Under the pieces are notes generated by a model. It was not told the origin of the DNA and ran no database searches. It saw nothing but the letters and a program-made list of their open reading frames with translations. A program made the position numbers and the translations under genes. DNA of 64,000 nucleotides from Metaphire vulgaris (Eukaryota > Annelida > Clitellata > Crassiclitellata > Megascolecidae), in contig CM030869.1 of assembly GCA_018105865.1 (NCBI GenBank), positions 11,465,482 through 11,529,481 of the forward strand. The letters are read 5' to 3'. This document shows positions 43,522 to 58,352 of this stretch, piece by piece. Every line of letters starts with the position of its first letter. Position 1 is the first letter of the stretch.

Positions 43522-46012
43522 TTGTACTGCACTGTCTCTATCTTGCTGTCTTTACGACTGTCTCTGTCTCTTCATCTCTGTCTGTCCTTTGCCTGTCTAT
43601 CTCTTTTTCTCTTTCTGCCTTTGTCAGCGTCCGAGGTCCTTTTGGTTTCCGCCTACGAGTCACGTGTCCACTTGGAGTGGCGTCACGTGTCACTTCCTGG
43701 AAAAGTTCTTCAATTGTCGCCAAAGTAAGGAGCTTACGAGGAAAACAGGAAGGAGTCCCACCTGTGGCTCACTTCCGGCAGTTTGGCCGAAATAGTGGCC
43801 ACTCCCCCCCCGCCCTCCCCTCCCCTCCCCCCCGGAGGAGGCACTTCAGCCGAACTTTTACGGGCTCTTGTAGACAGACAAGAAGAATGAACGATGTGTG
43901 TGTAAGTAAGTAAGTAAGTAAATAAGTAAGCAAGGCCATTGCAAATGATATTCTGTGTGGCAAAAACGTTGACGAGCACCTTGACATAATTGCGATCTTC
44001 GAATTTGGGATTCTTGAAGGAAAGAGAATCGCGTAGAAGGCACTTAGAAGAAGAAGTTAGCCTACTGCGAATGGAGTCGGGTTTCCATTTCCTTCCTTTC
44101 GTTTATTAGTTGTTAGGCAATCGTTGGATTGGATCAAATGCCATTCGTCTGATCTGTGAGTAATTCGTGGCTGCGGCGTGGTGTACACTGGGAAATTAAT
44201 GGGGATGTTTACCCACTATCTAGATGTATTACTGGAAAAATAATCTTGGGTCATATTAATTGTTTTTATAGGTCTACAGTTTGGTTTATGGTCTATAGGT
44301 TTTTTCCATTTATAATCCAGCTGCTTGATAAACTGCTTTGGTGTTGTGCCTGTCTATCTGTCTGTCTGAATGGCTGTCTGGCTGGATCTTCCTCTGTGTG
44401 GTTAACTTCAGTCTCAGCTGAGATTCTATGGAACCCAAACGTAGAAGTGAGACACGGAAATGAATGGGAGGAAAAACACGATAGAGTAAAGTAAAAGTCA
44501 TAACTAAGAAAATTGTTACTACAACAATTGGATCTAAACAACCAACCTAAAGACACGCGGACGTTTCTGACAGGCCAGTCACACACAACGTCACCTATAC
44601 AAAGACACCAGAAAACTCGAATTGTGGGGATTTGAAATAGCGCTGCACATCTGCACCTGTAACACGTGGCATTTATATCACAGAAGAAAACCGAAAAACA
44701 TGTCAGTATAACAGAATGCAATCTTATATCCAGAGGAGATTAAACAATCTCTTTTTAAAATCGCGTGGGAGGACTTATGACCCCATTGGACATAACAGCA
44801 CCTGTTCGAAATGAGACGCTTTGCTTACGAGATGCATTGTGAGCATCCGTCTGACTATCTATCTGTCTGTCTGTCTATCTGTCTGTCTGCCTATCTGTCT
44901 GTCTGCCTGTCGGAAGCCGCAGCAAAACGAATTCATGTCGTAAATTTTTTTTCGTTCCGGGGTCGATAACATTTATTTATGAGCTTTTAATTAATGGAAT
45001 TTATGCTCTGCAGAAAATTGTAAACAAGTCGTTTGGTCGGGACGCGAATGGAACACGCAGACGCACAGACAGACGGACAGACAGGCGTACAGAAGGACGG
45101 ACATCTATTGCGCACCGAGTCGCTGCTTGACAATCGACAACGGTCGTCTGCTCGACACGGCGCCAAAAGGAACGCGCAGACGACGGACCGTGCGCAAACG
45201 GAGCGATCGATAAGTCCAGTGACGTCACAGACCAGACGAGAAGATGGATGGGCTGCTGGAGAGGTTGGAGAGGCTGAGGGAATAAACAGGTGTGTAGAAT
45301 ATGCCGAGCAACGTCTGTCAGACAATATACGGCCATTTGAAATGGACAACCTTCGAAAATTGAACGAATAGACAGGCAACGGTGTCATTACTATAGTATA
45401 CAACATATGGCCGGCAGTATGCAGTTTCAGCATGGCCGTACGTGGTGGGCCTAAGTAACCAAATGCCGGCGATGCATTAAGGATTGGATTTCCATCTTTT
45501 CACCATTTGATCCTGTTCGCAAACCCATTCCGTAAAGCTATAGTACAAAATTGATGAATGAGATTGATATGAAGGAGAATCGAACTCAGAACATCGATTT
45601 TACTCAGGCCTGAGGAGAGGTGGTACAGCCGGTACATTGTTCCGGGGCCAATGGAGCCCAAAGGGGCGATGTGCAGGGCCGCCGAGAGAGGGGTAGGGCA
45701 GGTGCAAATGCACAGGGCCCGGCGGCCTGTAGAGGGCTGGGTGATGATGACGTATTAACAGTAGCCTGAACCCTGAAAAAGACTGACAAGGAAAAAGATC
45801 ATCTTCTCGTCATGAGCACAGGGGCCCAGAGAATGTCAGCAGGGCCGGACCAATCATCCGAAAAAGACAAGACCGACAAGCAAAACAAGGTCGACACGCA
45901 GTTTTCATTTGTTAGGGGCCGGTGACTACCTTTTGCACATGGGCCCGGAAATTCTCTCGGCGGCCCTGTATAGTTATACCTTTTACGCCTGGGGTCGAGA
46001 AACCATATATAT
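43520..46012. other. Intergenic region, no gene recognised
   Basis: Contains a C-rich run near 43803-43832, (TCTG)n stretches near 44340-44390 and 44855-44912, and a candidate TIR element at 45674-45968. No coding frame resembles a known family. Confidence 0.5.
45674..45968. mobile_element. Candidate TIR element
   Basis: CAGGGCCGCCGAGAGAGG and TTCTCTCGGCGGCCCTG are inverted ends 295 bp apart, with second inner matches (GCACAGGGCCCGG / ACATGGGCCCGG). The flanks do not match, so there is no target duplication to confirm it. Confidence 0.6.
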
Positions 46013-46653
46013 ATGACGTGCAATTTGTATGCTGGCAAAATGTTCATGTTTCATCATCACATGTCATATGACGCTGAGATGATCGTCAAGCTGAAGAGAA
46101 TTAATATGTTTTTAATCAGCTTCCATACGCAAGCATGGACGAAGGCCAGCATTGCAGCTGACGCTTCAGTAGACGACCTGCAATTCTTCAAAGACATGTT
46201 TGCCTACGGCGATGTAGATCATGATGTTGCTGAAGTGGACATCCTAAAACTTCAAAACCACTGTTGGTACCGCCACTCAGGATGCTGTTCCTTTTGCCCT
46301 GTTCAGCAAACTGCTCGTGATGACAAGCAAGGTGAAGCAGGATATTGCATCAAAGTAATTAATTGTACACAGCTGTACCGGACCATTTTCGTATGGGCAA
46401 ACCTCTATTCCCGAAAGTCAACAGTGCGATGAATCTAACCGATTTTATTGGTCCAGAATCGCATATATCCTGTTTCAGAGTTTGAGCATCAGCACAGGAT
46501 GGCTTGTCAGGCTTGCTAAGCCAGTTGATTAATGATCATGAGATCCTGATTACAAGGCTGCTGAAAACTTTGCAGCGAGTCAATCATTTCAGCGTCATAT
46601 GACATGTGATGATGAAACATGAACATTTTGCCAGCATACAAATTGCACGTCAT
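46013..46653. mobile_element. Fold-back element with 71 bp inverted arms and decayed ORF
   Basis: Left arm 46013-46083 and right arm 46583-46653 are almost perfect inverse copies. The 641 bp between the outer ends carries a protein-like open stretch (46013-46432) with ADASVDDLQFFKDMFAYGDV and KLQNHCWY. After a frame change near 46278 a second frame reads QDAVPFALFSKLLVMTSKVK, and another reads GKPLFPKVNSAMNLTDFIGP before a TGA. This looks like a frameshifted remnant of a mobile-element-associated protein; I cannot name the family. No target duplication recognised. Confidence 0.7.
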
Positions 46654-46824
46654 CCATCGAGCCTGGTGAATGACTCTGGGTTTCATGAGGTGTACCCCGC
46701 GTGGAGGTGTTTCACCCAGAATGAGTAGATTGTTCTCTCCTTATTCATGATAGTCGTCACGGGGCACGGTTCCAGATTCTCTTTGTGTCCAGATATTTCT
46801 CAGCTCCTGGACAACGTGACCCCT

Positions 46825-47183
46825 AAACTACAGAGAATTGTATTAGCAGACGTGTGAATGGTTAGCACGTTTGACTGGCAAGTGAAGAGCACCTGCTAAT
46901 CAAGTTTTTTCAAAAATTAGGCCACTATCTCTTGTATATCAAAAGTTCTTGGCATTCAGAATTTTGCCTGTGGTATTTTCTATTGCGTAAATTGGACATT
47001 TTTAAACTACAGAGAATTGTATTAGCAGACGTGTGAATGGTTAGCACGTTTGACTGGCAAGTGAAGAGCACCTGCTAATCAAGTTTTTTTCAAAAATTAG
47101 GCCACTATCTCTTGTATATTAAAAGTTCTTGGCATTCAGAATTTTGCCTGTGGTATTTTCTATTGCGTAAATTGGACATTTTT
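46825..47183 (-). repeat. Two inverted copies of the array's ~190 bp repeat
   Basis: AAACTACAGAGAATTGTATT at 46825 and 47004 (period 179 bp), each followed by GCAGACGTGTGAATGG, CACCTGCTAATCAAG and AGAATTTTGCCTGTGG. These are the reverse complements of landmarks in the 12637-13180 block, with more divergence than within the array. Confidence 0.88.
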
Positions 47184-47435
47184 AACTTCTCTCAGCCAGG
47201 GATGGCATAGTTCGATTGTGTTGATTTGCATCTGTTTGCCCAAAGTAGCCTACCACATATTGATTTGAATGTGGCAAACAGTCTATTGCCTGGTCCTGGT
47301 ACTTAACCGAACTTCCAGCCAGCCCAAAATGCCAATTCAAGGACATGACGCCTGCAAGCGAGATAAAATATTTTTTTAAAAAATCCGGTGGCTGTTCCAC
47401 CAGAGTAGCTGAACCTTTACATATGCCACTTTATG

Positions 47436-47585
47436 CCGTGGCGCGCAGAGTGGTGGGCGCCCGAGGCCAAGCCTAAAAAAATGTTTGACGAGCAAATAAA
47501 TGAAGGTCGCCGAGTCAATTTTGGCACCTCCATCTGGTCGGCGCCCGGGGCCACGCCCCCCACAAATCCCCTCTGCACGCTACTG
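47436..47585. mobile_element. Diverged hAT-like element
   Basis: CCGTGGCGCGCAGAGTGG and CCTCTGCACGCTACTG are diverged inverted ends of a 150 bp element flanked by ACTTTATG / ATTCTATG (6 of 8). The interior has TTTGACGAGCAAATAAATGA, related to 5324-5562. Confidence 0.65.
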
Positions 47586-47981
47586 ATTCTATGGACATGG
47601 CCCAAAGATAATACTAACAAAATGAGTCTATTATGACATATCTATGGTTATTTTAGAGAGTTATGAAGTATTTAGTCCCAATCATTGTGCATTTTTTTCC
47701 ATGGTTTGGGGATTCATGCGTTCAAGGCCTTTGAGGGACCTCAGGACATCATAGAAATGTGAAATAAAAAGTGTATCTGAATTCAACATTGATAGTAGCA
47801 TGACAATCCGTCCAGTAGGCATAACTTTTTGAAAATTTTATTTTTTTGAACACCCTTATCTCGTCAGGTTCTTCGAGGTCGGCCACGGAAAAAGTTCCTC
47901 GAAACGATATTGCGTTGAAGCGCTGTATGGCCATGGACAAGCGCTGAAATAGAAAGCTTCCTTCCCTTTTGTCTCCGGAAG

Positions 47982-47987
<6 letters not shown>

Positions 47988-48044
<57 letters not shown>
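47988..48044. repeat. (TA)n microsatellite, left of the inserted 480 bp element
   Basis: About 28 TA units ending exactly where the inverted 480 bp element begins. TA resumes at 48530-48564 on its other side. Confidence 0.95.
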
Positions 48045-48046
<2 letters not shown>

Positions 48047-48521
48047 GGAGGGCGACACAAGCCAAATATTGGGTGGGTCAACATGGCCTGTTTGAAATTG
48101 GACAATGCAAGGACTAGTGCTACAGTAGGCTATAGATATGCAAAAATTCAGAAGAGTGATGAAACGAATTAAACCCACATAATCTTGTGTCCCCATCTTT
48201 GCTGTGTAAAACCGTACTAGAATTGTCAATATATTCTCTCTCAATTTTTTCTAGAGCTTTCGAAATGTCACGAAAAATAATGAGCCATTTGAAACGACAC
48301 TATACAAAGTCTTTCAGAAATCTATTCTCTGTCAAATGTATAAAAATCAATCGAGAGATAAGATGGCGCTTAAGAGAGCTGGTTTCTTCTATTACTGGTT
48401 TTATAGACCACAAAAATATTATAAAATTGATACTCTGTTTGAAATTGGACAAAGCAAGGACTAGTGCTACAGTAGGCTATAGATAAGCAAAAATTCAGAA
48501 GAGTGATGAAACGAATTAAAA

Positions 48522-48525
<4 letters not shown>
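48045..48525 (-). mobile_element. Second copy of the 480 bp element, inserted in (TA)n
   Basis: Begins ATGGAGGGCGACACAAGCC and ends GATGAAACGAATTAAAAG, the reverse complement of the 26510-26989 ends, with high similarity throughout. (TA)n on both sides shows insertion into a TA microsatellite, which hides any target duplication. Confidence 0.85.
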
Positions 48526-48566
<41 letters not shown>

Positions 48567-49182
48567 TGTAAAACCACGAAGCAGGGTTAATTGTGTCAAT
48601 AAGAGATTATATTTTAACCTGATAAGGTCTGATAACGCGGAGCTTTGCTAGAAATGCAGGCGTTAACTAGACTACATCACTAGATCACAATTACTCAAAT
48701 ATTATTGAGACTATTTCAATCAGGGGAACTTGACGGTCAAATTTAATTCTGGGTAGAGGAATAAACTTGGAAGAAAGAGTGAGGGAAGTATGTCTATGCC
48801 TTTCCATTTCCAAGCGTAGCCTTCAAGAGTTGATCTAGAGCTTACGAATTGAAGTTCGTTCTTACGAATTGAAGGCGGTCACACGCCCTTTTAAAATACA
48901 GGCATAGCTATTAGTTATCAGTTGTGTTTAAATTTATTTGTATATAATATCAGTAGATTCAATGCACTTCATTCAATCATTCTAGATGTAATTTCTTCCA
49001 AATATGGTAAATTCTCGCGGTGGACACGACATGCGTTCAGTCATGATCCAGATTTCATGATCTAGATTCTAGAACACGATGAGAGAGCGAGAAACGCTAT
49101 TTTCTTTCATTCTCTACTAGTTCTATAGCTTAGCTGAAGATCGTAGTCGGGGAAATCAATTTCATTTCCCCGTAGACGGAGT

Positions 49183-49239
49183 AGGAGGAGGAGGAGGAGG
49201 AGGAGGAGGAGGAGGAGGAGGAGGAGGAGGAGGAGGAGG
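49183..49239. repeat. (GGA)n microsatellite
   Basis: 19 GGA units, purine-only on the plus strand, immediately before the CpG-richer stretch. Confidence 0.97.
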
Positions 49240-49431
49240 CTGAGCGGGTGGTTGTCATGGGCGTGGAGTGGTGCTCGGCGCCTGGAAAAGTGTTTTCCAT
49301 CGTCAGTTGTCGCCTGGGTGTCGAACCGCGGCCATGTTGTGTGTGAATCTGGTTCTCTCGCAGTCTGCCATCGGCGATTCGATTTCCAATAACAGCTCCG
49401 TCGTTCGCAAAATATTCAGGAAAAACAACGC

Positions 49432-49441
49432 GTCACGTGAC
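49432..49441. promoter_or_regulatory. Palindromic E-box GTCACGTGAC
   Basis: Perfect decamer, followed at 49479-49488 by TCACGTGACC, 38 bp apart, in the CpG-richer stretch. Confidence 0.45.
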
Positions 49442-49878
49442 CGCCGTCTCTAATTATTATTATTCTCCCACATCTGTTCACGTGACCATCTGCGTAAAAG
49501 ATGCGCCCCCTCTCTCTCTCTCTAATGCATATTCATCATCGTCCGCCGCCGTCGTCGTCAATGGCAACGCCCTTGTGTCGTTTAAAGAACACGGGCGGAA
49601 CATCTTAAGATATGTTATATACATACCTACATCTCATATATATATATATATACATATATACACACATATATACTATATATATGTATGTGTGTGATTTGAT
49701 GGTCTTGCGCATGCGCAGTGGGCGTGCGACCGGCGTGTTATAAGAGCAAAGCGTCAGAGATCTCGTCCATAATATCGCCTGCAAAGGATATAATTTATTT
49801 TTAGCTGTGAAGGATATTTTTGTCTAGAGTGGGAGGATGTCAATGTCCAGAAATAGGATCGCAAAACAAGTACAACAG

Positions 49879-49880
49879 GC

Positions 49881-49940
<60 letters not shown>

Positions 49941-50090
49941 TGACTGACTGACTGACTGGCTGACTGGCTGGCTGACTGACTGACTGACTGACTGACTGAC
50001 TGACTGACTGACTGACTGACTGACTGACTGACTGACTGACTGACTGACTGACTGACTGACTGACTGACTGACTGACTGACAGAAAGGCGG
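49879..50090. repeat. (CAGA)n to (CTGA)n tetranucleotide block
   Basis: About 60 bp of CAGA units switch at 49939 into about 150 bp of CTGA units with a few CTGG variants. One base substitution per unit separates the two halves. Confidence 0.97.
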
Positions 50091-51064
50091 ATAGAAAATG
50101 CAGGCAAAAACGAAGGCAGAAGGGGTCAATCCGTCCATTATAATGTCTGCATCTTGAAAGTTGAGATTCTCTTAATTTGAAATTCATCGTCTGGTGACGA
50201 CGATGTCGACGTTGGAGGAAGTGGCATTAAACGTGACCACAGACCAGTTCGCATCAGACCTCTCGCATCGCAAGAAAAGTGCATCTGTAGTTTTAATCTT
50301 GTGACAATAAAAGGTCATGATTTGCTAACTAAAGACTTGTCAACCTGCAAATGTAATTTTCTGCCTTCCTCTGCAATGGGCAGCAAATACCCCCGGGATA
50401 CGCCCCTGTCAAAGGAAAGCATCGCGGATACACAGGACAGTCATAGACTCATTGTCGCCATCTATTGTGATCAAAATCAACTGACTATAACGCATTCAAT
50501 CGTCGATTTTGCTGTCAACAACAAAATTAAGCATCAAAATCCAGATAGTAAACTAAAATACCACTGACAAAGAGGATCACAGTGGAATGAGTGGATAAAG
50601 ACAAGCGTCAAGTATACAGAGGCAGTCAAAACAATCGTCATGCACGTGATTGTCAACGTAACACAATTACGATCAATTAAAGTCTCCATCAGCACGGTAG
50701 CCATGGCGACGGTTACCATTGACGACTCGATCGCGACAAACAACCATACTGAAACAGTCACGTTGTTTACATCCTAAGGGCGTCGACCCCCAAAGCAACC
50801 CAAGCGGACAGAAGGACGGAGACAGACAGACAAGCAGACAGACAGGCAGACGAGGAAGGATATAGCAAACAGCGCAACCAGTCTACCGTCTTCTATCCAA
50901 TGCTGTTGGTCTGTGATTTTGTCTTGTTCTGCCCGGAGTTGTTTGTTTGGTCCATGCTAACGACGTTTGTTGATATATTTGTGAGATCGCTGACCTAGAA
51001 GACTGTTGTTCTATTTTGTTGGCCATAGACAGAGAGAGAGACAGAGACAGACAGACAGATAGAC

Positions 51065-51100
<36 letters not shown>

Positions 51101-52228
51101 GGGTGTCCGAAAACAACTACTTGTATCTGGCCTATAGGGTATATTATGAGAGTGAATGAATTTGCCCCTGGTGGTTGTCCACCTGCCCATTCTCCATCGA
51201 CTTTTAGAAAGGTGCCACATGCAGGTGCCCGCGGTTGCTGGGGCTGTAATGACACATATAGGATTTCGATTTCCCGAAGGAAACGACCGCTAGTCGGTCG
51301 CCCGCAGTTTATAAACGGCGAGAGGTAGAAAAATGGGGGGGGGGAGGGCGCCTTCAATTTCAATTATACAATTGGATATTTGGAAGTGTGTGTGTGTAGT
51401 GAGGGAGGGTTAACAACACCACCTAACTGGATGGACAACACCATATGAACGCCCGTTGGGATCTGCCCCCAGTCGGTGGTAAATTGGTCTGGTGTCGGCG
51501 CCCCCCGGGGGAGAGAGAGTTCAGATGTAAACGTCTCTGGCAGGAGGCGAGACAACAGACGACCGTTGTAGACCAGCAGCTGGTGTTTTCATATCATCTG
51601 CCGTTCATTGATGAGGTTTACGGACAAATTGGACTCTTCAGTGTTTTAGACTAACTGCTTCGTGACCCGTTCGTTGCGTTGACAGTCAACCCAGTGCTGT
51701 TTTCTCTTTCCTCGCAAAGACTACAATATCTTTGCTTTTTTGCTACAGTGTATTGACGATAACGGCGGCGGTGATGATGATGATGATGATGATGATGATT
51801 ATGGTGATGATGACGACGTCAGTTTCAACGTCAGCCATTAGGATAGGTATATGTCCTATGACCTGTACGGGTCGTGCTGAGTGCCTTCTTCAGCATGACG
51901 CGTATCCACCAGAGCAATCGGTTCTATCGCAGGTCAAGCGGTTCAACGTTATCACTCGGAAATTAGAACTGCCTCCTGATCACGTGACCAACCAAGGCCG
52001 CCACAGTTGGGAGCAGATGGGGATGGGGGACTGAGAATATGGTGTCACGGACACTGGGAATAATTAACTGTTAAGTTAAACAACCTTTGTCTTACAGCTA
52101 TATACACCCCTTCACTTTAAAAAATCACAAGGTCATATAAAACGAATATAAGTATATGTACATATAATATATATTGTATATGTATACTGTATATATATAC
52201 TGTATATATACTGTATATATATATCAAA

Positions 52229-52530
52229 AAAAGTCAAGTCAAAGTCCTTCCCCGAGCCTCACGGGCTCATAAGGCGGCGCTGATCTCCGTTTCTATAGCC
52301 CTCAGCCAGGCGTGCAATGCCACGGATACGGGGCTAGTGTATCGCATAGCGTACCTGTTTGACTTATCGCAGAGATATTTACCACTGCTCCTCATTTTAC
52401 CACCGCGAAAAAGGCTGAGTCGACCTTTAGGGCTCCTGCGGGACTCGAACCCGCGACCTCCTGCTCCATCGTCCAACGTTGTTACCACTCTGCTAACTTC
52501 CCGCCCTAACTCTGCTAACTTCCCGCCCTA
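52229..52530 (-). repeat. tRNA-derived SINE
   Basis: On the minus strand it starts with a polymerase III promoter: an A-box-like TTAGCAGAGTGGTAACAACG and a B box GGTTCGAGTCC (plus strand 52441-52455). A ~170 bp body ends in GGACTTTGACTTGAC and T-rich sequence. The first 21 bp (CTCTGCTAACTTCCCGCCCTA on the plus strand) is duplicated at its right end. TA-rich sequence with ATACTGTATATA on both sides shows insertion into a TA-type microsatellite. The head does not fold as an intact tRNA acceptor stem, so it is not a tRNA gene. Confidence 0.8.
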
Positions 52531-55450
<2,920 letters not shown>

Positions 55451-55456
55451 CATTAT

Positions 55457-55458
55457 TT

Positions 55459-55545
<87 letters not shown>

Positions 55546-55563
55546 TTCATCATCATCATCATC

Positions 55564-55596
<33 letters not shown>

Positions 55597-55597
55597 T
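55457..55597. repeat. (CAT)n microsatellite
   Basis: About 45 CAT units with three CTT interruptions. Confidence 0.97.
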
Positions 55598-55849
55598 TGC
55601 TCTCTGTCAACTCTTTAGCGGCAATATCTAGACACGAAATGTTTCCAAGAAGTTCTATCTTCTGTTAATCGTCTTCTTTTGCACGATTGGAATTCCTTTC
55701 ATGTGAGATATGAATCTTCTCTGACGTTGTCCATCCACTTGTTCCTGGGTCTTCCTCTTCCTTTATCCTTTATTTCCTTCTATTTGAGTGTAGAGTGCCT
55801 TGTATGGCAGTCTCATTTCATGATTCATCCATTCTGTTGACGTGCCCAT

Positions 55850-55900
<51 letters not shown>

Positions 55901-56406
55901 ACAAGGCCTGCAAGGTAGGCAGTATCTTAAAAATACCTATGCAGTAAACAAATTGGTTTTGTCCATAGTATACATGCTACATACGATACTACATAGTACA
56001 TACCAGTGATTGTAATAAAATTATAAAAACAATTGAGAACGCAATGAATTTAAAAAAACACAAAATCAGGGGACAAAGGCCCCTTGCAAGTCAACTGTCA
56101 ACTACTATTTAAGGTAAAGTATTAAATAGACAAGGAAAACACTGGTGACACATTTTTTCCATACCGTAATATTTTATGTCTAAGGATTCATATCCTATGA
56201 ATCATGCAGGAATTTTTGGGAGGGGCGTAAACTGTGAGGTTTCTTTCTCACAGGTCGGTCAGTGTTTAGTCAGACGAGGTACTGGGGGTTGTCCCTGTCA
56301 TCGCCCTCTCTCTAACTATCTGACTAGGGCATTGGAGGTCAATCAGAGGTCAAACGCGTTTGCGAACAAAGTCACTAGACAGAGATGTAATATTAACTCA
56401 CAAATA

Positions 56407-56459
<53 letters not shown>

Positions 56460-58093
56460 AATTTACGCCTGACCTCATTCCTCTTATATCTCTTCCTCTT
56501 CACCCCCTCCCTTTCCGCCAAGTACTAGGCCTATCTCCCAGTCTTAGGCCAGTTTCCTTCCATTAGTGCACATTCCTCCAAAGCAGCCCTTGTTCCTCGT
56601 TCCTTGCATCGTATCCGAAGGTCGGCCAGGCGGTCGGGCTATGCAAGCAGCAGCAGCAGCATCGGCAGCAGCAGCAGCGGCTCTGCCATGTTCCCCAGCA
56701 GCCTCTAGAGTCTAGACGCCCCACCATCAGACATAATCCAAGGTCCCCGCTCCGCTATTCCCAAGCGACTGGCGAACCTCAACACAGTCAGCCGAATTGC
56801 CTCGCGTTAGGAACATGTGACCTGGAGAAGAGCGAGAGAAAAAGAGGGCGTTTGGCGGGAAGTTTTGGCCGTCTGTGACCCCGCATGACCGACATTGACG
56901 AGTACAGAACGCACCGGGGCACCTGGCCCCCCTCCAACCTCCGAGTTCAACGCTCATCCGACAGACAGAGGAGGAATAGTAAATTTCTGGAGGCAATGGC
57001 GTATATTGTTGGCGCCCTGGCAACGTGCCAACTCAAGTGCGCACACAAATCACTGAATATACATTACTTGGCTGGCTGCCAGGTCGTGCGGTGATGCGGC
57101 GTTTGAGTGAGACAGTGCACATGAACAGACCAAATAGTCCCAGATTCACTGAAACGCTACAACTAAATTCAATTATATTGAGCAATTATAAAAAATTTAA
57201 ATTAGCTAAAAGTCACGACTTTAAAAAATGTACGATTCTGTAAAATTTATTAGATAAACTTATGTCAAAAAGTAACGCGGTTCAACATAGAGTTTGAAGA
57301 CAATTAAACTGCATCGGGTGGAATATGATCGAGAGTCGAGACCTTATTAAATAGGCCTATTGCCGAAGTAGAAATTTTTAATCTCAGGACCGTATATACA
57401 ATGACTGACCACGATCATTGACTTTATACACAATTATCGAGATGTAAATAAAATAGAAAATATGGCATCATGTCAACATAAAAACATTTACAGTGGTTCT
57501 CACACAGGGCAGTCCCTACTGAACCACTTTAAACCATGTTATATTATATTATATTATATATTATATATTATATTATCTTCAATTGTCATGCAAAAGAGAT
57601 ATTAACACAATCTACGGACAGTTTAACTGTTTTACTAAGTAAAGAACTAAAGCAACTGAAAATCTACATCTAGAGCTGTAAATTTGGACGAAAAAGTGGA
57701 GCCCCAATTACTACTACTATATTACCTATATTACTATTCTATTATATTCCACTTGATAATTTATGTAGCGCTATAGCAGGCCAAGGCCAAAGGCAAGAGC
57801 GTTTTACAAAAGGCAGTCATACTACAACTACTATAATGTCCTTTCCCTAGCTTAGCCCCTTAAAAGTGGGAGACTCGAGCTTTAGTGGCCTAATAGAATT
57901 TAACGCATATAATTATGTCAAACTGTACCAAGGCTAAAAAATACATTTTGTTCGTTCACATCTGCACATGAACGCTTTTTGTACGCGTCAAATTATTTCT
58001 GTACCAGATGTAAGTTATTCTTTGCTATCTTCGGTCTTGTGACGCACTGATACATTGTAACGGCGGCAGCGTAGGAGGCTCCGCCCACAGCCC
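55598..58093. other. Intergenic region upstream of PIM
   Basis: No gene recognised. Contents: (TA)n 55855-55898 and 56409-56457, a short (CAG)n stretch 56648-56678, and a family 2 SINE-like core at 57753-57825. The last ~100 bp turns GC-rich toward the PIM promoter. Confidence 0.5.
57753..57825 (-). repeat. SINE-like element, family 2
   Basis: GATAATTTATGTAGCGCTAT then GGCCAAAGGCAAGAGCGTTT, matching 22497-22590 in both segments. Confidence 0.55.
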
Positions 58094-58130
58094 TATATAA
58101 TCGCTCTCGGACTTATTTCTTACCATTCAA
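58078..58130 (+). promoter_or_regulatory. PIM core promoter
   Basis: GC-box-like GGCTCCGCCCAC (about 58077-58088), TATA box TATATAAT (58094-58101) and a CCATTC initiator-like site with its A at 58124, 30 bp downstream of the TATA box. No ATG lies between the predicted start and the kinase ATG at 58265. Confidence 0.7.
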
Positions 58131-58264
58131 AACAAACTGCAGGCGTTGGCGGATCGTTAGGACCTACGGAAGGTTAACAGTTAAACGTTAAACGGAGGAT
58201 AACACTGCGATTAAAACGCCAAATCCGGCAATCGGAATCGGACTGAACGGATCCGGAGTCGATT

Positions 58265-58352
58265 ATGACGTCTCCGGCGATAGTTTCGAAGATGTTGGCA
58301 AGAAAAATCAGTAGCCTGAGCTGTGGAAATCCGTCCAAAGAGACGACAAAAG
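58265..58352 (+). CDS. PIM: PIM exon 1
   Basis: ATG with no upstream ATG in the predicted leader. Encodes [20 protein letters not shown] then GNPSKETTK. The Arg/Lys-rich N-terminus before the kinase domain is unconserved. Donor AAAG|GTCTGT, phase 1. Confidence 0.85.

Larger units (their letters stand above)
48565..52220. other. Intergenic region with tetranucleotide repeats
   Basis: No gene recognised. Contents: (GGA)n 49183-49239, a CpG-richer stretch 49240-49590 with two CACGTGAC E-boxes, a (TA)-rich patch 49635-49690, (CAGA)n-(CTGA)n 49879-50090, (GACA)n 51010-51100 and (GAT)n 51772-51800. The 49.2-49.6 kb stretch is the best candidate enhancer by composition. Confidence 0.5.

Noticed and set aside
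45033..45371. 112-codon frame in the intergenic region as a gene
   Set aside because: Low complexity from CAGA-type repeats, no splice or start context, no family resemblance.
45674..45968. Sixth confirmed hAT-like element
   Set aside because: The inverted ends are good, but the flanks (GCGATGTG and TATAGTTA) do not match, so it is listed only as a candidate TIR element.
52440..52515. tRNA gene on the minus strand
   Set aside because: A and B boxes are present, but the acceptor stem does not pair and an unrelated body follows, so it is a SINE head.
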